From Betaproteobacteria bacterium (GTDB taxonomy: Bacteria; Pseudomonadota; Gammaproteobacteria; Burkholderiales; SG8-39): a DNA stretch of 34,740 nt. Each line of letters starts with the position of its first letter. Position 1 is the first letter of the stretch. Positions 23,122 through 33,339 of this stretch are shown piece by piece. Both the position numbers and the translations under genes were made by a program. The notes below the pieces were generated by a model. It searched no databases. It was not told the origin of the DNA and saw only the letters and a list, made by a program, of their open reading frames with translations. Where the stretch lies: positions 1 to 34,740 of the forward strand of contig VBCT01000044.1 in NCBI GenBank assembly GCA_005882235.1. The letters are read 5' to 3'.

Positions 23122-23949
23122 ATGCTCAAAACCCGCGTGATGACGGCGGCTGTCCTGCTTGCTGGATTCGTTTCGGCGCTGTACCTGTTGCCCAGGAACG
23201 GTTGGGTCGCATTTTGCGCCGTGTTTCTCGGACTTTCCGCTTGGGAGTGGGGAGCACTGGCGGCGCTTGCCGCAGTCGGGCGCTTGATTTACTCGACCTT
23301 CTTGGTTGGATTTTTCGTGCTGCCCGGGATCCTCGAGGCTTCCGCGGCGAACGGCCCCTATGCGCCGGCCTGGGTTTACCATGTCGCGGGCTTGTTCTGG
23401 ATCGTCCTCGTTCCGGTGTGGATTTGGCGGCGAAGGCGCATCGACAGTCGCGCCTTGCTGCTTGCAGCGGGTGCCATCGTGCTGGTACCCGCTTTCGCTG
23501 CGATGGTCGATCTGCGCAGCATACATCCGTCCCTTTTGATCGCGGTCCTGGGTACGGTATGGATCTCCGACACGGCTGCGTATTTCGCCGGCCGGCGCTT
23601 CGGGCACCGTAAGCTCGCGCCATCCATCAGCCCCGGGAAAACCTGGGAAGGCGTCGCCGGGGCGCTCGCAGCGGTCGGGATCTACGCGCTCGCATGGGCA
23701 GGCCTCAGCGCTCCGGGTAACACGCCTGCGTGGCCCGGCGCGATGAGGGTGGCAGCGACGTGGATTCTTCCGGTTCTCCTCGGGCTCGCCGTGGTTGGAA
23801 TGATTGGCGATCTGTTCGAATCTCTGATAAAACGCCAGGCGGGGGTCAAGGACAGCGGCACGCTTTTACCCGGCCACGGAGGGATACTCGACCGCATCGA
23901 TGCACCCGTGGCTATGCTCCCCCTGGCGGTGCTTGCGTTCATGAGATGA
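23122..23949 (+). CDS. cdsA: Phosphatidate cytidylyltransferase
   Basis: Integral membrane enzyme making CDP-diacylglycerol for phospholipids. 275 aa with several hydrophobic segments, starting at about residue 6. The C-terminal signature is clear: [14 protein letters not shown] and the CDP-alcohol-type ending [27 protein letters not shown]. Stop overlaps the dxr ATG (ATGA). Lies 36 nt after uppS; ribosome site weak. Confidence 0.95.
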   Translation: MLKTRVMTAAVLLAGFVSALYLLPRNGWVAFCAVFLGLSAWEWGALAALAAVGRLIYSTFLVGFFVLPGILEASAANGPYAPAWVYHVAGLFWIVLVPVWIWRRRRIDSRALLLAAGAIVLVPAFAAMVDLRSIHPSLLIAVLGTVWISDTAAYFAGRRFGHRKLAPSISPGKTWEGVAGALAAVGIYALAWAGLSAPGNTPAWPGAMRVAATWILPVLLGLAVVGMIGDLFESLIKRQAGVKDSGTLLPGHGGILDRIDAPVAMLPLAVLAFMR

Positions 23950-25145
23950 CCACGATTCAAAACATCGCGATACTCGGAGCGACGGGCTCGATCGGAGCAA
24001 GTACCCTGGATGTGATCGCGCGCCACCCGTCGCGCTTCCGTGTGGCGGCATTGACCGCCCATCGGCAAGTCGACGAGCTGGCCGCCCTATGCAGGCGGCA
24101 CCGGCCCGACTACGTGTGCGTGGCGGACGCCGCGCACGCGCCGCGGCTCCGCGAGCGCCTGGCGGGGGCGGGCGTCGGCTGCCGAGTTCTCGCGGGCGAG
24201 GCGGGCCTCGTGGAAGTGGCCTCGCTGCCCCAGGTCGACTGTGTCATGGCCGCGATCGTCGGGGCGGCCGGACTCCGCGCAACGCTCGCCGCAGCGAGGG
24301 CGGGCAAGAAGCTGCTGCTCGCAAACAAGGAAGCGCTGGTGATCGCGGGGCCCGTGTTCATGGAAACGGTGCGAGCCAGCGGGGCGATGCTGCTGCCGAT
24401 CGACAGCGAGCACAACGCCATCTTTCAATGCCTTCCACCGTTCGCCTCGGGAGAGCTTGCCGCAAAGGGGATCCGCAAGATCCTCCTCACCGGGTCGGGG
24501 GGGCCGTTCAGGAGCCGCGCGCGCGCAGACTTGCACCGCGTGACACCCGACGAGGCCTGCGCCCATCCGAACTGGGTCATGGGACGCAAGATCTCGGTGG
24601 ATTCGGCGACCATGATGAACAAGGGATTGGAGATCATCGAGGCTCGCTGGCTCTTCGGTGCAAGCCCAGAACAGATCCAGGTCGTCGTCCATCCGCAGAG
24701 CGTGGTCCATTCGATGGTCGAGTACGCCGACGGTTCCGTGATCGCTCAACTCGGGCACCCTGACATGCGCACGCCGATCGCCCAGGCGCTCGCGTATCCC
24801 GAGCGCATCGAGGCTGGAGTGTCGTCGCTCGACCTCTTTCGCATCGGCGCCTTGAGCTTCGAGCAGCCCGATTTCGAGCGTTTCCCCGCGCTGAACCTCG
24901 CTTACGCGGCGCTCAGGAGCGGAGGGGCAGCACCGGCCACGCTGAACGCGGCCAACGAAGTTGCGGTAGCCGCGTTTCTCGAGGGGCGCTTGCCGTTTTT
25001 GCGGATCACTGCAGTCATCGAGGAAACTCTCGCCGGCCTTCCCCCAAGTCCCCTCGTGACGCTCGAGGACGTGCTCGCGGCCGACGCGAGAGCCCGGGCG
25101 CGGGCGAACCAGATCATCGCGCGATTCAACTCCCACGCCGCATGA
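23946..25145 (+). CDS. dxr: 1-deoxy-D-xylulose 5-phosphate reductoisomerase
   Basis: Second step of the MEP isoprenoid pathway: DXP to MEP with NADPH. 399 aa from ATG 23946, which overlaps the cdsA stop by 4 nt; the frame is open upstream only as cdsA overlap. NADPH motif [12 protein letters not shown] (9-20), [10 protein letters not shown], the metal site [21 protein letters not shown], and the substrate helix [20 protein letters not shown] (metal and DXP binding) are all present. Feeds uppS upstream. Overlaps rseP by 4 nt. Confidence 0.97.
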   Translation: MTTIQNIAILGATGSIGASTLDVIARHPSRFRVAALTAHRQVDELAALCRRHRPDYVCVADAAHAPRLRERLAGAGVGCRVLAGEAGLVEVASLPQVDCVMAAIVGAAGLRATLAAARAGKKLLLANKEALVIAGPVFMETVRASGAMLLPIDSEHNAIFQCLPPFASGELAAKGIRKILLTGSGGPFRSRARADLHRVTPDEACAHPNWVMGRKISVDSATMMNKGLEIIEARWLFGASPEQIQVVVHPQSVVHSMVEYADGSVIAQLGHPDMRTPIAQALAYPERIEAGVSSLDLFRIGALSFEQPDFERFPALNLAYAALRSGGAAPATLNAANEVAVAAFLEGRLPFLRITAVIEETLAGLPPSPLVTLEDVLAADARARARANQIIARFNSHAA

Positions 25146-26506
25146 ATTTCGCCATCACTCTCCTGGCTTTCATCGTGGCATTGGGCGTGCTGATCGTGTT
25201 CCACGAGTTCGGCCACTATCTGATCGCCCGCTTCTTCGGGGTGAAGGTATTGCGCTTCTCGATCGGTTTCGGCAGGCCGTTGTGGCGGGTCCGAAGCGGC
25301 CGGGACCGGACCGAATGGGTGATCGCGGCGCTGCCCCTCGGCGGGTACGTAAAAATGCTCGACGAGCACGAGGGGCCGGTCGCGCCGGAAGAGGTGCACC
25401 GGGCATTCAACCGCCAGAGCGTCTGGCGGCGGATCGCGATCGTCGCCGCGGGGCCGGCGGCGAATTTCCTGCTCGCCATCGTGTTCTACTGGGGCCTTTT
25501 CGTAGGCGGCGTGCAGGAGGCGAAGCCCGTCGTCGGCACCCCGGATCCCGGAACCGTCGCGGAAGCGAGCGGCTTCGTCCGGGGCGAGACGATCCTGAAG
25601 ATAAACGACGAGCCGATGGCCAGCTGGCAGCAGGTGCGCTGGCGTTTGCTGCAGCTCGCGGTGGAAAAACAGCCGGCGCGGCTCGAGGTGATCGACCTCA
25701 AGCAGCGACTTACCTGGCGCACCCTGGATCTGTCGAGTTTCGATCTCGAAGGCTTCGACAGCGATCCCCTCGCGCGCTTGGGTTTGAGGCTGGACCTGCC
25801 CGATGTTGCTCCAGTGATCGGCAAGGTCGTCCCGGGAAGCGTCGCGGAGGCGGGAGGATTGCGCCCGGGAGATCGCGTCGTCACGATCGACGGAGTCCAA
25901 ATTCGCGTCTGGGAAGATCTCGTGAAGGTGGTGCGAGCGCGACCCGGCGAAATCGTGAAACTGGGCATCGTTCGCGATCGAGACAAAATTGAGATCCGCC
26001 TGCGCCCGGAAGCGTTCCAGCAGAATGGCTCGCGCTTCGGTCGGATAGGAACGCTACCTCGTCGAGATCCTGACGCGATGAAGGACCTGGTAACGACCGT
26101 GCGCTACGCGCCGGCCGCCGCGCTTGGAATGGCCCTTGAGCGGACCTGGGAGATGTCGGCGTTCAGCCTGAAGATGCTCGGCAAGATGGTCGTCGGCCAG
26201 GTCTCCTGGAAAAACCTGAGCGGACCGGTGACGATCGCCGATTACGCGGGTCAATCGGCACAGCTGGGGATCGGCGCCTACGTCGCCTTTCTTGCGTTGA
26301 TCAGCATCAGCCTGGGTGTGCTCAACCTGCTTCCGATTCCGTTATTGGATGGCGGGCACTTGTTGTATTATGTCGTCGAGATTTTCAAGGGCAGCCCGGT
26401 TTCGGAGCGAGCGATGGAGCTGGGCCAGCGTCTGGGCCTCACCTTACTCCTGTTCCTGATGGCGTTCGCCATCTACAACGATTTCAACCGCTTGTTCGCG
26501 GGTTAA
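25142..26506 (+). CDS. rseP: Site-2 intramembrane metalloprotease RseP
   Basis: Cleaves anti-sigma factor RseA and remnant signal peptides in the inner membrane, so it controls the envelope-stress response. 454 aa. Zinc motif HEFGH (H21, E22, H25) in the first membrane segment, LDGGH (D403) in a later one, and PDZ domains at about 110-280 (the second is clearer: [20 protein letters not shown]). Final hydrophobic segment near the C-terminus. Located between dxr and bamA, as in most proteobacteria. Confidence 0.96.
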   Translation: MNFAITLLAFIVALGVLIVFHEFGHYLIARFFGVKVLRFSIGFGRPLWRVRSGRDRTEWVIAALPLGGYVKMLDEHEGPVAPEEVHRAFNRQSVWRRIAIVAAGPAANFLLAIVFYWGLFVGGVQEAKPVVGTPDPGTVAEASGFVRGETILKINDEPMASWQQVRWRLLQLAVEKQPARLEVIDLKQRLTWRTLDLSSFDLEGFDSDPLARLGLRLDLPDVAPVIGKVVPGSVAEAGGLRPGDRVVTIDGVQIRVWEDLVKVVRARPGEIVKLGIVRDRDKIEIRLRPEAFQQNGSRFGRIGTLPRRDPDAMKDLVTTVRYAPAAALGMALERTWEMSAFSLKMLGKMVVGQVSWKNLSGPVTIADYAGQSAQLGIGAYVAFLALISISLGVLNLLPIPLLDGGHLLYYVVEIFKGSPVSERAMELGQRLGLTLLLFLMAFAIYNDFNRLFAG

Positions 26507-26516
26507 TGATCCATCA

Positions 26517-28790
26517 GTGAAAAACGCGCTACGAGCCGCGCTCTTCCTGCTCGTGCTCACCGGGCCGGCGCGGGCGTTCCAGCCCTTTGTCGTGCGGGAC
26601 ATTCGCGTCGAGGGCATCCAGCGCATCGAGGCCGGAACGGTCTTCAGCTATCTCCCCGTCAAAGTCGGCGACACGATGACCGACGAAAAGGCTGCGGGCG
26701 CGATTCGCTCCTTGTTCGCTACCGGGTTCTTTCGCGACGTCAGGCTCGAGGTCCAGGGAAACGTGCTGATCGTGACTCTCGAGGAACGACCGGCCATCGC
26801 TTCGATCGATTTCGTCGGGATGAAGGAATTCGAAAAGGACAAGGTCAAGCAGGGGCTGCGTGACGTCGGATTCCAGGAGGGCCGCATCTTCGACCGTGCC
26901 TTGCTCGATCAGGCCGAGCAGGAGCTCAAACGCCAGTATCTGACCCGGGGCCTCTATGGCGTTGAGGTGACCACGACCGTCACGCCGCTCGACCGCAACC
27001 GGGTCGCGATCAATTTCAACCTGAACGAGGGGGAAGTCGCGAAGATCAGGAGAATCAACATCGTCGGCAATCGCGCATTTTCGGAGGAGGAATTGCTCCG
27101 CGTACTCCAGCTGCGCACTCCCGGATGGTTCACCTGGTTTTCGAAGAACGACCAATACTCCCGGCAGAAACTTCAAGCCGACCTCGAATCGATGCGATCG
27201 CATTACCTGAACGCGGGCTACCTCGAGTTCAATATCGACTCCACCCAGGTCTCGATTACGCCGGATCGCCGCGACATCTACATCACGATCAACATCAGCG
27301 AGGGCGAGAAATTCGAAGTGGGCGATGTGAAGCTGGGGGGAGACCTGCTCCTCCCCGAGGCGGAGCTCCGCTCCTTGATCACTATCAAATCGGGCGAAAC
27401 GTTTTCCAGGGAAAGGCTCACCGACTCGACCAAGGCAATTACCGACAGGCTGGGGCGGGACGGGTATGCTTTTGCCAACGTCAACGCGAATCCCGATATC
27501 GACAAGGAAAAACGCAAGGTCAGCTTCACCTTCCTGATCGATCCCGGACGGCGCGTCTATGTCCGGCGGATCAACGTCGTCGGAAACGCGCGCACCCGCG
27601 ACGAGGTGGTGCGTCGCGAGATGCGCCAGCTCGAGGGCAGTTTCTTCGACAGCCAGAAGCTGCAGCTCTCCAAACAGCGGATCGACAAGACCGGCTATTT
27701 CAGCGAGGTCGAGGTCGAGACTCCGGCGGTGCCCGGCACGACCGATCAGGTCGACGTGACCGTGCGGATCAAGGAGAAACCCACCGGCGCGGTGCTGCTG
27801 GGTATCGGTTTTTCGAACGTCGATAAATTCATCGTTCAGGCATCGGTTCAGCAGAGCAATTTTTTCGGCACCGGCAACACCGTGGGCCTGCAAGTCGCCT
27901 CCGGATCCGTCAACAAGGTCGCCTCGTTTTCCTTTACCGACCCCTACTACACGGTCGACGGAGTCAGCCGTGGCTTTGACGTCTACCGGCGCGACGTGAA
28001 CGCCGCAACCCTGGGAATCGGCAACTACAGGACCAGCACGGTCGGCGGGGCGGTACGATTCGGAGTGCCCTACACCGAGTACGACACTTTGTTTTTCGGC
28101 CTCGGTACCGAACAGGTCAAGCTCTTCCTCGCCCCGGACAGCCCGCAGCGTTACCTCATTTTTCAGAACCAGTTCGGCGCGAACTATATTACGCTGGTCA
28201 GCAGTGCCGGCTGGGTCCGGGACTCGCGGGACAGCTTCATCTGGCCGACGAGAGGTCACCTCGAGCGTGCTAGTCTGGAGCTGGCGACGCCGCCCGGAGA
28301 CCTCGAATACTGGAAATATTCCTACACCCACCAGTATTTCCACCCGTACTCGCGCAACCTCACCTTCGTGCTCAGCGGCGAGCTTGACGCCGGCGAGGGG
28401 TACGGTGGAAAACCGCTGCCGTTTTTCAAGAACTATTACTCGGGGGGCATCGGCAGCGTGCGCGGATACCGAACTGCGTCGTTGGGCCCACGCGACCTCG
28501 ACGGCAGCTTTCTGGGGGGCAATCGGAAAGTCAACGGATCGGCGGAGCTGCTGTTCCCGGTACCGGGCAGCGTCGACCGGTCGATGCGATTCGGTGCCTT
28601 CATCGACGCGGGACAAGTCTACGGCTTCACTGAAAAGCTCGACCTTTCGCAACTGCGTGCCTCGGCGGGAATGAGCTTCGCGTGGAACTCACCGATCGGC
28701 CCGATGAAAATCAGCGTCGCGAAAGCGCTCAACGACAAGCCCGGGGACAATCTCCAGAACATCCAGTTCACGCTTGGCGCCTTATTCTGA
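26517..28790 (+). CDS. bamA: Outer membrane protein assembly factor BamA
   Basis: Central outer-membrane component of the BAM complex, which folds beta-barrel proteins. 757 aa. Signal peptide 1-20 ending ARA-FQ, then five POTRA domains (about 22-420; FVVRDIRVEGIQRIEAGTVF opens the first) and the Omp85 beta-barrel. The lid-loop motif GSVRGYR has R649-G650-Y651. The product ends in F, the usual last residue of barrel proteins (LGALF). GTG start at 26517, 10 nt after rseP; AGTGA context without a strong ribosome site. Confidence 0.96.
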   Translation: MKNALRAALFLLVLTGPARAFQPFVVRDIRVEGIQRIEAGTVFSYLPVKVGDTMTDEKAAGAIRSLFATGFFRDVRLEVQGNVLIVTLEERPAIASIDFVGMKEFEKDKVKQGLRDVGFQEGRIFDRALLDQAEQELKRQYLTRGLYGVEVTTTVTPLDRNRVAINFNLNEGEVAKIRRINIVGNRAFSEEELLRVLQLRTPGWFTWFSKNDQYSRQKLQADLESMRSHYLNAGYLEFNIDSTQVSITPDRRDIYITINISEGEKFEVGDVKLGGDLLLPEAELRSLITIKSGETFSRERLTDSTKAITDRLGRDGYAFANVNANPDIDKEKRKVSFTFLIDPGRRVYVRRINVVGNARTRDEVVRREMRQLEGSFFDSQKLQLSKQRIDKTGYFSEVEVETPAVPGTTDQVDVTVRIKEKPTGAVLLGIGFSNVDKFIVQASVQQSNFFGTGNTVGLQVASGSVNKVASFSFTDPYYTVDGVSRGFDVYRRDVNAATLGIGNYRTSTVGGAVRFGVPYTEYDTLFFGLGTEQVKLFLAPDSPQRYLIFQNQFGANYITLVSSAGWVRDSRDSFIWPTRGHLERASLELATPPGDLEYWKYSYTHQYFHPYSRNLTFVLSGELDAGEGYGGKPLPFFKNYYSGGIGSVRGYRTASLGPRDLDGSFLGGNRKVNGSAELLFPVPGSVDRSMRFGAFIDAGQVYGFTEKLDLSQLRASAGMSFAWNSPIGPMKISVAKALNDKPGDNLQNIQFTLGALF

Positions 28791-28804
28791 CGGCCCGGTA
28801 TAAT
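28774..28804 (+). promoter_or_regulatory. Probable internal promoter for skp-lpxD-fabZ-lpxA-lpxB-rnhB
   Basis: Perfect TATAAT at 28799-28804 just after the bamA stop, and TTGGCG at 28774-28779 (inside the end of bamA) at 19-nt spacing, slightly long. The start would be near 28811, about 15 nt before skp. Confidence 0.5.
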
Positions 28805-28825
28805 CCTTTCTCAAAGGCAGGTCTC

Positions 28826-29353
28826 ATGGCAGCTTCGAAAAGCTACTCTCTCACCGGTTGGGTCCTCATCGCATTCCTAGGGGCCGTCAGTCCGGCTCTG
28901 GCGCAGTCGAGCATCGGGTTCGTCAGCTTGGAGCGGATCCTGAGGGAAGCGCCCGCCGCGCAGCGGGCCCAGAAGAAACTGGAGCAGGAATTCTCCCAGC
29001 GCGGGCAGGAGCTCTCCAAGGTGGCGGAACAGCTGAAGAAGATGCAGGGGAACCTGGAGAAGAACGCCGTGACGATGTCGGAGTCGGAGCGGCAGAAACG
29101 CGAACGCGAATTCGGCGATGTCAACCGGGACTTTCAGCGCAGACAACGGGAATTCAACGAGGATCTGGCCCAGCGACGCAAGGAGGAATTCGACGGAGTC
29201 CTCGAACGCGCCAACCGTGCCGTGAAGCAGATCGCAGAGGCCGAAAAACTCGACGTCGTGTTTCAGAACGAGCAGGTCGTGTGGGCGAGCACCCGCATCG
29301 ACATCACCGACAGGGTCATCAAGGCGCTAGAGGAACCTCGCGCGGGCAAGTGA
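28826..29353 (+). CDS. skp: OmpH/Skp-family periplasmic chaperone
   Basis: Periplasmic holdase that escorts unfolded outer-membrane proteins to BamA. 175 aa from ATG 28826. Signal peptide 1-26 ending ALA-QSS, then the family opening IGFVSLERILREAPAAQ, and a long charged coiled coil (about 50-145, rich in Glu/Gln/Lys/Arg) that forms the jellyfish-like tentacles, closing with the short DVVFQNEQVVWAS strand and a helix with ITDRVIKAL. Between bamA and lpxD, its usual place. Confidence 0.94.
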   Translation: MAASKSYSLTGWVLIAFLGAVSPALAQSSIGFVSLERILREAPAAQRAQKKLEQEFSQRGQELSKVAEQLKKMQGNLEKNAVTMSESERQKREREFGDVNRDFQRRQREFNEDLAQRRKEEFDGVLERANRAVKQIAEAEKLDVVFQNEQVVWASTRIDITDRVIKALEEPRAGK

Positions 29354-29359
29354 TTCGGC

Positions 29360-30385
29360 GTGGCGCAATCCATTTCGCGTGCTTATCGGCTTGGTGAAAT
29401 CGTCGCCAAGCTCGGCGGGGACGAGATTCTGCGGATCGCCACGCTGGAAAGCGCCGGCCCGGGCGATCTTTGCTTCTTCTCGCATGGCCGGTACCGGGCG
29501 CACTTGCGCGACACTCGCGCCTCCGCCGTGATTTTGGCGCGCGAGGAACGCGACGCGACTGCCTTGCCGAGGATCCTGTGCGACGACCCCTACGTCTACT
29601 ATGCCCGGGCCGCGCAGCTGTTCGGTTCCGAGACTCGCCCCGCTCCGGGAATCCACGCCCGCGCCGTCGTCGAGGAGGAAGCCGAAATTCCGGCCTCCGC
29701 CACGGTAGGACCCGGCTGCCATATCGGCCGCGGGGCGCGGTTGGGGGAGCGCGTCGTGATCGATGCTGGCTGCACCATCGGCGAAGATGCCTCGATCGGA
29801 GAGGACAGCCGCCTGGGTCCTTCGGTGACGGTCTATCCCCGGTGCGTCATAGGCAAGCGCGCCTTGATCCACGCCGGCGTGGTGATCGGCGCCGACGGTT
29901 TCGGCATGGCGCCTGATTCCGGACGCTGGATCAAGATTCCGCAAACCGGGCGCGCCGTGATAGGTGACGACGTCGAGATCGGCGCCAACACCACGATCGA
30001 CCGCGGCGCGCTCGACGACACGGTGATCGAGGACGGCGTCAAGCTCGACAACCAGATCCAGATCGGCCACAACGTGCACATCGGTGCCCATACCGCGATG
30101 GCGGGCTGTGCAGCCGTCGCAGGCAGCACGCGCATCGGCCGGCACTGCGCCATCGGCGGTGCCGCGCGCATCATCGGCCATTTGACGATCGCCGACCACG
30201 TGACGATCTCCGCCGCGGCGGTGGTGACTAAATCCATCACGCGCGCTGGCGCCTATGCCGGCGCGCTGCCCTCGGCGCCCAGCCGCGAATGGGCGAAGAC
30301 GGTGGCGCACCTGCGCAGCCTCGACCGGCTGGCCAAGCGGATTCGCGAGCTGGAAAAACGACTCCCAGTAAAGAGAAAGAGGTAA
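29360..30385 (+). CDS. lpxD: UDP-3-O-(3-hydroxyacyl)glucosamine N-acyltransferase LpxD
   Basis: Third step of lipid A synthesis: adds an R-3-hydroxyacyl chain to the 2-amino group. 341 aa. N-terminal uridine-binding domain (1-100), left-handed beta-helix of hexapeptide repeats (about 105-300) including [19 protein letters not shown] and the catalytic-His region [15 protein letters not shown], and a C-terminal helix rich in Arg/Lys. GTG start at 29360, 6 nt after skp. Confidence 0.96.
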   Translation: MAQSISRAYRLGEIVAKLGGDEILRIATLESAGPGDLCFFSHGRYRAHLRDTRASAVILAREERDATALPRILCDDPYVYYARAAQLFGSETRPAPGIHARAVVEEEAEIPASATVGPGCHIGRGARLGERVVIDAGCTIGEDASIGEDSRLGPSVTVYPRCVIGKRALIHAGVVIGADGFGMAPDSGRWIKIPQTGRAVIGDDVEIGANTTIDRGALDDTVIEDGVKLDNQIQIGHNVHIGAHTAMAGCAAVAGSTRIGRHCAIGGAARIIGHLTIADHVTISAAAVVTKSITRAGAYAGALPSAPSREWAKTVAHLRSLDRLAKRIRELEKRLPVKRKR

Positions 30386-30388
30386 GAG

Positions 30389-30823
30389 ATGGACATCCGA
30401 GAGATCCTGGAATACCTGCCACACCGCTATCCCATGCTTCTCCTGGACCGGGTGCTCGAATGCGAGCCGGGCAAGCGGATTCTCGCGCTCAAGAACGTCT
30501 CCATGAACGAGCCTTTCTTTACCGGGCATTTCCCGCACTATCCGGTGATGCCGGGCGTCATGATCATCGAGGCGCTCGCGCAGGCGGCGGCCGTACTGTC
30601 GTTCCGCACCATGAAAACGAAACCGGACGACAAGTCGGTCTACTACTTCGCGGGAATCGACGAGGCGCGGTTCAAGCGCCCGGTGGTTCCGGGCGACCAG
30701 CTCCTGCTCGAGGTCGCGGTTGAGCGCAGCGCCCGGGGACTCTGGAAATTCGCCGCCCAGGCGCGCGTCGGCGACGCGCTCGCCGCCGAAGCGAAGATCT
30801 TGTGCACGCTGCGCCCCATATGA
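30389..30823 (+). CDS. fabZ: 3-hydroxyacyl-ACP dehydratase FabZ
   Basis: Hot-dog-fold dehydratase of fatty acid synthesis, drawing on the same 3-hydroxyacyl-ACP as LpxA and LpxD. 144 aa. [16 protein letters not shown] opens it; the catalytic pair is the His in [13 protein letters not shown] and the Glu in [23 protein letters not shown] lies before the ATG. Stop overlaps the lpxA start by 4 nt, so supply of acyl-ACP and its use are coupled. Confidence 0.97.
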   Translation: MDIREILEYLPHRYPMLLLDRVLECEPGKRILALKNVSMNEPFFTGHFPHYPVMPGVMIIEALAQAAAVLSFRTMKTKPDDKSVYYFAGIDEARFKRPVVPGDQLLLEVAVERSARGLWKFAAQARVGDALAAEAKILCTLRPI

Positions 30824-31590
30824 TTCACCCGACGGCCATCGTCCATTCCGGAGCGAAGCTCGGCCCGGGAGTGTCGGTGGGACCCTATTCGATCATAGGC
30901 GAGCACGTCGAGATAGGGGAGGGCACCTCGATCGGGCCGCACGTGGTGATCGAGGGGAGGACTCGCATAGGCGCTCAAAACCGAATTTTCGGATTCAGCT
31001 CGCTCGGCGGACCGCCCCAGGACAAGAAATACGCCGGCGAAGCGACCGCGCTCGAGATCGGCGACCGCAACACCATCCGCGAGTACTGCACTTTCAGCTG
31101 CGGCACCGCGCAGGACGCGGGCGTCACGCGCATCGGCAGCGACAACTGGATCATGGCCTACGTGCATATCGCGCACGACTGCCAGGTCGGCGACCACGCG
31201 GTCTTCGCCAATGTGGCGACTCTTGCCGGTCACGTCCAGGTCGGCGACTACGCCGTGCTCGGCGGGTTTACCGGGGCCCATCAGTTCGTCTCGATCGGCG
31301 CGCATTCGATCACCGGGGTCGCGACGGTCCTGCTGCAGGACCTGCCTCCGTACGTCATGGCGGCGGGCAATACGGCGAAGCCGTTCGGAATCAACAGTGA
31401 AGGGCTGAAGCGGCGCGGCTTCGCCGCGGCAAAGATCACCACGATCAAACGCGCCTACAAGACCCTCTACAGGTCCGGTCTCGCGCTCGCCGAAGCGCGG
31501 CGCAAGATTGCAGGCCAGGCCGTGAAGTCGCCCGAGCTGCAGGTGCTCGTCGATTTCCTCGAGCGCTCGCAGCGCGGCATCATTCGCTAG
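30820..31590 (+). CDS. lpxA: UDP-N-acetylglucosamine acyltransferase LpxA
   Basis: First step of lipid A synthesis: 3-O-acylation of UDP-GlcNAc from hydroxyacyl-ACP. 256 aa from ATG 30820 (overlap ATGA with fabZ; an upstream in-frame start is unlikely). Trimeric left-handed beta-helix (about 1-185) with the catalytic His in [12 protein letters not shown], the substrate His in LAGHV and AHQF, and a helical C-terminal domain beginning [12 protein letters not shown]. By ungapped alignment with E. coli LpxA recalled from memory, the acyl-ruler site Gly173 is Val here. Confidence 0.96.
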   Translation: MIHPTAIVHSGAKLGPGVSVGPYSIIGEHVEIGEGTSIGPHVVIEGRTRIGAQNRIFGFSSLGGPPQDKKYAGEATALEIGDRNTIREYCTFSCGTAQDAGVTRIGSDNWIMAYVHIAHDCQVGDHAVFANVATLAGHVQVGDYAVLGGFTGAHQFVSIGAHSITGVATVLLQDLPPYVMAAGNTAKPFGINSEGLKRRGFAAAKITTIKRAYKTLYRSGLALAEARRKIAGQAVKSPELQVLVDFLERSQRGIIR

Positions 31591-31595
31591 CGCAA

Positions 31596-32750
31596 GTGGA
31601 AAGCAAACCCGTCGTCGTAGGCATGGTCGCGGGGGAGGCTTCGGGGGACTTTCTCGGAGCTCACCTCATCGCCGCGTTGCGTAAGAGGATTCCCGGACTG
31701 CAGTTCGTCGGTATCGGCGGCCCGAAGATGGAGGCCGAGGGCCTAGCCTCCTGGTTCCCCATGGAGAAGCTCGCGGTGCGCGGCTACGTCGAGGTGCTGC
31801 GGCATTTTCTGGAACTGCACGCGATCCGGCGAAAGCTCCGGCGGCGGCTCGTCGCGGCGAGGCCCGCGCTTTTCGTCGGCATCGACGCGCCCGATTTCAA
31901 TCTTGCGCTCGAGCGCAAGCTCAAACGAGCGGGTATTCCGGCGGTCCACTACGTGAGCCCGTCGCTGTGGGCCTGGCGCGGGGGACGCATGTCTGCGATC
32001 GTGAAATCGGTCGACAAGATGCTCGTGCTCTTTCCGTTCGAGGAGCCCCTGTACCGCTCCGCCGGAGTGCCGGTGGCCTACGTTGGACACCCTCTGGCGG
32101 ATGCCAGCTCCGATGAGGACGAATCGGCCGCGGCAAAGGAGCAATTGCGGCTGCCTGCGACATGCAAGGTCGTGGCCCTGATGCCAGGCAGCCGGCAGTC
32201 GGAAGTGCGCTACATGGCCTCGAGTCTCATAGAAACAGCGAAGCTGATCGCGGCGCGGCAACCCGCCGCGCATTTTCTGGTGCCGCTAGTGAGCCGCGAA
32301 ACGCGTGCCATTTTCGAGCAAGCGATGTACGACGCCGGCGCGGGGGAATTGCCGCTCACGGTGCTCTTTGGCCATGCGCGCGATGCGATCGCCGCGTGCG
32401 ACGTCGCGCTCGTGGCGAGCGGGACCGCGACGCTGGAGGCCGCGCTCGCCAGGAAGCCCATGGTGATCACCTATAAGATGGCGCAACTCACCTACGGCAT
32501 GATGTCGAAGATGGGAACCCTGCCGTGGGTCGGCCTCCCCAACATCATCGCCGGGGAATTTCTCGTTCCGGAGATTCTCCAGGACGATGCGACGCCCGAG
32601 AACCTGGCCCAGGCGGTGCTGAACTCGCTCAACGATCCCGTCGTCAACCGCAGGCTTCCGGAGCGCCTCGACCAGATACGGCGGCTTCTGCGCAGGGATA
32701 CCGCGGCGCGTGCCGCGGAAGCGCTCCTGCCGTGGCTGCAGTCCGCCTGA
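31596..32750 (+). CDS. lpxB: Lipid-A-disaccharide synthase LpxB
   Basis: Joins UDP-diacylglucosamine and lipid X to give the lipid A disaccharide; peripheral inner-membrane GT-B enzyme of family GT19. 384 aa. Motifs: [13 protein letters not shown] near the N-terminus, [32 protein letters not shown], and GTATLEAAL plus PMVITYKM in the nucleotide-binding half, with [17 protein letters not shown] start at 31596, 5 nt after lpxA; no strong ribosome site, so coupling to lpxA is likely. The 3' end overlaps rnhB by 19 nt. Confidence 0.97.
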   Translation: MESKPVVVGMVAGEASGDFLGAHLIAALRKRIPGLQFVGIGGPKMEAEGLASWFPMEKLAVRGYVEVLRHFLELHAIRRKLRRRLVAARPALFVGIDAPDFNLALERKLKRAGIPAVHYVSPSLWAWRGGRMSAIVKSVDKMLVLFPFEEPLYRSAGVPVAYVGHPLADASSDEDESAAAKEQLRLPATCKVVALMPGSRQSEVRYMASSLIETAKLIAARQPAAHFLVPLVSRETRAIFEQAMYDAGAGELPLTVLFGHARDAIAACDVALVASGTATLEAALARKPMVITYKMAQLTYGMMSKMGTLPWVGLPNIIAGEFLVPEILQDDATPENLAQAVLNSLNDPVVNRRLPERLDQIRRLLRRDTAARAAEALLPWLQSA

Positions 32751-33316
32751 TTTGCGGCGTCGACGAGGCCGGCCGCGGGCCGCTCGCCGGCCCTGTTTGC
32801 GCCGCCGCAGTCGTGTTCCAGCCGGGACGGCGCGCGCCTGCCGGCATCGCCGACTCCAAGGTCTTGAGCTCGCGCGAGCGCGAACGGCTCTCGATCCTCA
32901 TCAAAGATAGAGCGCTGGCCTGGGCCATCGCCTGGGCGAGCGTCGAGGAAATCGACAGCCTGAACATCCTGGGGGCGAGCCTCCTCGCCATGCGGCGGGC
33001 CGTGGAGACACTTTCGGTCCTGCCCCACGAAGTGTTGTTCGACGGCTCGCATTGCCCGATGCTTGCAGTGCCGGCCCGAGCGATCGTCGACGGAGACGCG
33101 AAAGTAAGAGTGATCGCGGCGGCCTCCATCCTGGCGAAGACCGCGCGCGATGCCGAGATGTGCCGGCTCCACGGCCAGTTCCCGCAGTACGGCTTCGACG
33201 CACACAAGGGGTATCCGACGCCGCAGCACCTCAGGGCGTTGCGCCGGTACGGCGTATGCGAAGTCTATCGCCGCAGCTTTCGTCCGGTGAGGCTGCTCTT
33301 GGAAAACGGCCGCTGA
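32732..33316 (+). CDS. rnhB: Ribonuclease HII
   Basis: Removes RNA from RNA-DNA hybrids and starts repair of single ribonucleotides in DNA. 194 aa. The frame is open far upstream inside lpxB, but the family N-terminus [20 protein letters not shown] fixes the start close to 32732 (GTG). Acidic residues: D11-E12 in GVDEAGRG, Asp in LFDGSHCP, and [17 protein letters not shown], which brings the last Asp. GYPTPQHL is the C-terminal signature. Overlaps lpxB by 19 nt; typical lpxA-lpxB-rnhB order. Confidence 0.95.
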   Translation: MAAVRLICGVDEAGRGPLAGPVCAAAVVFQPGRRAPAGIADSKVLSSRERERLSILIKDRALAWAIAWASVEEIDSLNILGASLLAMRRAVETLSVLPHEVLFDGSHCPMLAVPARAIVDGDAKVRVIAAASILAKTARDAEMCRLHGQFPQYGFDAHKGYPTPQHLRALRRYGVCEVYRRSFRPVRLLLENGR

Positions 33317-33339
33317 TCAACGCCGGGCAAGAGACAGTC

